Part shown: positions 6,042 to 6,488 of the stretch, in pieces
Layout: each line of letters begins with the position of its first letter
Position numbering within the stretch: position 1 is the first letter of the stretch
Source of the DNA: an uncultured Clostridia bacterium
GTDB taxonomy: Bacteria > Bacillota > Clostridia > Oscillospirales > Acutalibacteraceae
Length of the DNA stretch: 6,488 bases
Assembly: GCA_946405475.1 (NCBI GenBank)
Contig: CAMJHI010000137.1
Coordinates: forward strand, 1 to 6,488
Reading direction: 5' to 3'
Notes under the pieces: generated by a model
What the model saw: only the letters and a program-made list of their open reading frames with translations
Databases searched by the model: none
Told to the model about the DNA's origin: nothing
Translations under genes and position numbers: made by a program

Positions 6042-6050
6042 CCCCCCTTA
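6042..6050 (-). promoter_or_regulatory. Shine-Dalgarno of the flavodoxin gene overlapping the upstream stop codon
   Basis: The minus strand reads TAAGGGGGG: the TAA stop (6048-6050) of the NTF2-like gene runs directly into AAGGGGGG (6042-6049), 6 nt before the flavodoxin ATG. A terminating ribosome would sit on the next start site, the usual arrangement for translational coupling. It also settles Met1 as the flavodoxin start. Confidence 0.8.
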
Positions 6051-6461
6051 TCCGTTCACGGCGATCCATTCGCCGCCGCGCATTTCGTAATGGTGCGTAC
6101 CTTTCATTCTGTAAGTGCCGCGTGCGCCGTAAGCGCTGGCGTTCAGTACGGACGTAAAGGTCACCGTCGCTCTGACGCCGTTCACGCGGATCACCGGGTC
6201 TTCGATCCCGATGGTGAAATATTTCAGTCTTCCGGCCGCGATATCGGCGAAATATTCCTCGCGCGTTTGCTTCAACCCGCTCATGTGCGTGAAGGTCATC
6301 TCTTCCGATACGATCTTGTGCATCACGTTGATGTCCGCGTCGGTCATCGCCTGGCAGTATCGCGCCTGAACGCAGAGAACGGAAAGCTCGTCATCATTCA
6401 GCCGCGAAAGCTCCGCGCCCGTTATTTTAACGTTTGTAAATGCCGAAAAATCATATTTCAT
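6048..6461 (-). CDS. NTF2-like / SnoaL-like (DUF4440-type) small protein
   Basis: The 137-residue length is typical of the NTF2 superfamily, cone-shaped alpha+beta barrels that bind small ligands or act as isomerases and dehydratases. The expected order is visible: N-terminal helices (DDELSVLCVQARYCQAMTDA, about 23-42), then DINVMHKIVSEEMTFTHMSG where the first helix pair leads into strand 1, then QTREEYFADIAAGRLKYFTI, and a run of beta strands (VRATVTFTSV, GTYRMKGTHHYEMRGGEWIAV) forming the curved sheet. No signal peptide is present, so it is probably cytoplasmic. GGAGG (6470-6474) lies 8 nt before the ATG. It is the first visible gene of the operon with the flavodoxin and reductase; a promoter or further genes may lie to the right of the window. 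Its ligand or reaction is unknown. The superfamily call is fairly firm, the exact subfamily is not. Confidence 0.85.
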   Translation of the reverse strand: MKYDFSAFTNVKITGAELSRLNDDELSVLCVQARYCQAMTDADINVMHKIVSEEMTFTHMSGLKQTREEYFADIAAGRLKYFTIGIEDPVIRVNGVRATVTFTSVLNASAYGARGTYRMKGTHHYEMRGGEWIAVNG

Positions 6462-6488
6462 AATGGTTGCCTCCGATGTCCCGTGCGC

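Noticed and set aside
1..6488. CRISPR arrays, tRNA or rRNA genes
   Set aside because: No regularly spaced repeats and no cloverleaf or rRNA-like sequence were seen on reading both strands.

Overview
The window looks like chromosomal DNA from a moderately GC-rich anaerobic Firmicute, probably a gut Clostridium-class organism (Oscillospirales or similar). This is inferred from strong GGAGG-type ribosome binding sites, a TTG start, a membrane-anchored flavodoxin of a kind common in that group, and a GH116 glycosidase. All genes I accept lie on the minus strand. The long plus-strand frames are GC-rich shadows of them.

Layout, in minus-strand transcription order (right to left). At 6461-4420 there is a compact three-gene group: a small NTF2/SnoaL-like protein, a lipoprotein flavodoxin, and an aldo/keto reductase. 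The first two genes are coupled, because the stop codon of one lies inside the Shine-Dalgarno of the next. The group reads like a small redox or detoxification operon, and its promoter lies to the right of the window. Just after the reductase (4414-4140) is what seems to be a decayed lipoprotein gene: a clean lipoprotein signal sequence that runs into a stop, then sequence whose plausible coding frame changes. A TGn-extended -10 promoter sits inside this dead gene and probably drives the next one. At 4139-1668 is an 823-residue GH116 (GBA2-like/DUF608) glycosidase with both catalytic residues visible. A strong hairpin terminator with a UUCG loop follows at 1613-1641.

The stretch 1286-1667 has no intact gene but is rich in signals. 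It holds the terminator, a 13-bp inverted repeat wrapped around a near-consensus minus-strand promoter, a short orphan coding tail, and a cluster of palindromes. Base composition changes here: DNA to the right is GC-rich and DNA to the left is clearly more AT-rich.

At 1285-1, running off the left edge, is the N-terminal part (428 codons) of a DNA adenine methyltransferase. It starts at TTG and carries a PD-(D/E)xK nuclease-like N-terminal domain. It looks like the first gene of a horizontally acquired restriction-modification locus whose remaining parts, such as a specificity subunit, would lie outside the window. This locus and its unusual upstream control region are the most interesting part. 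I do not see a clearly new multi-gene system within these 6.5 kb.
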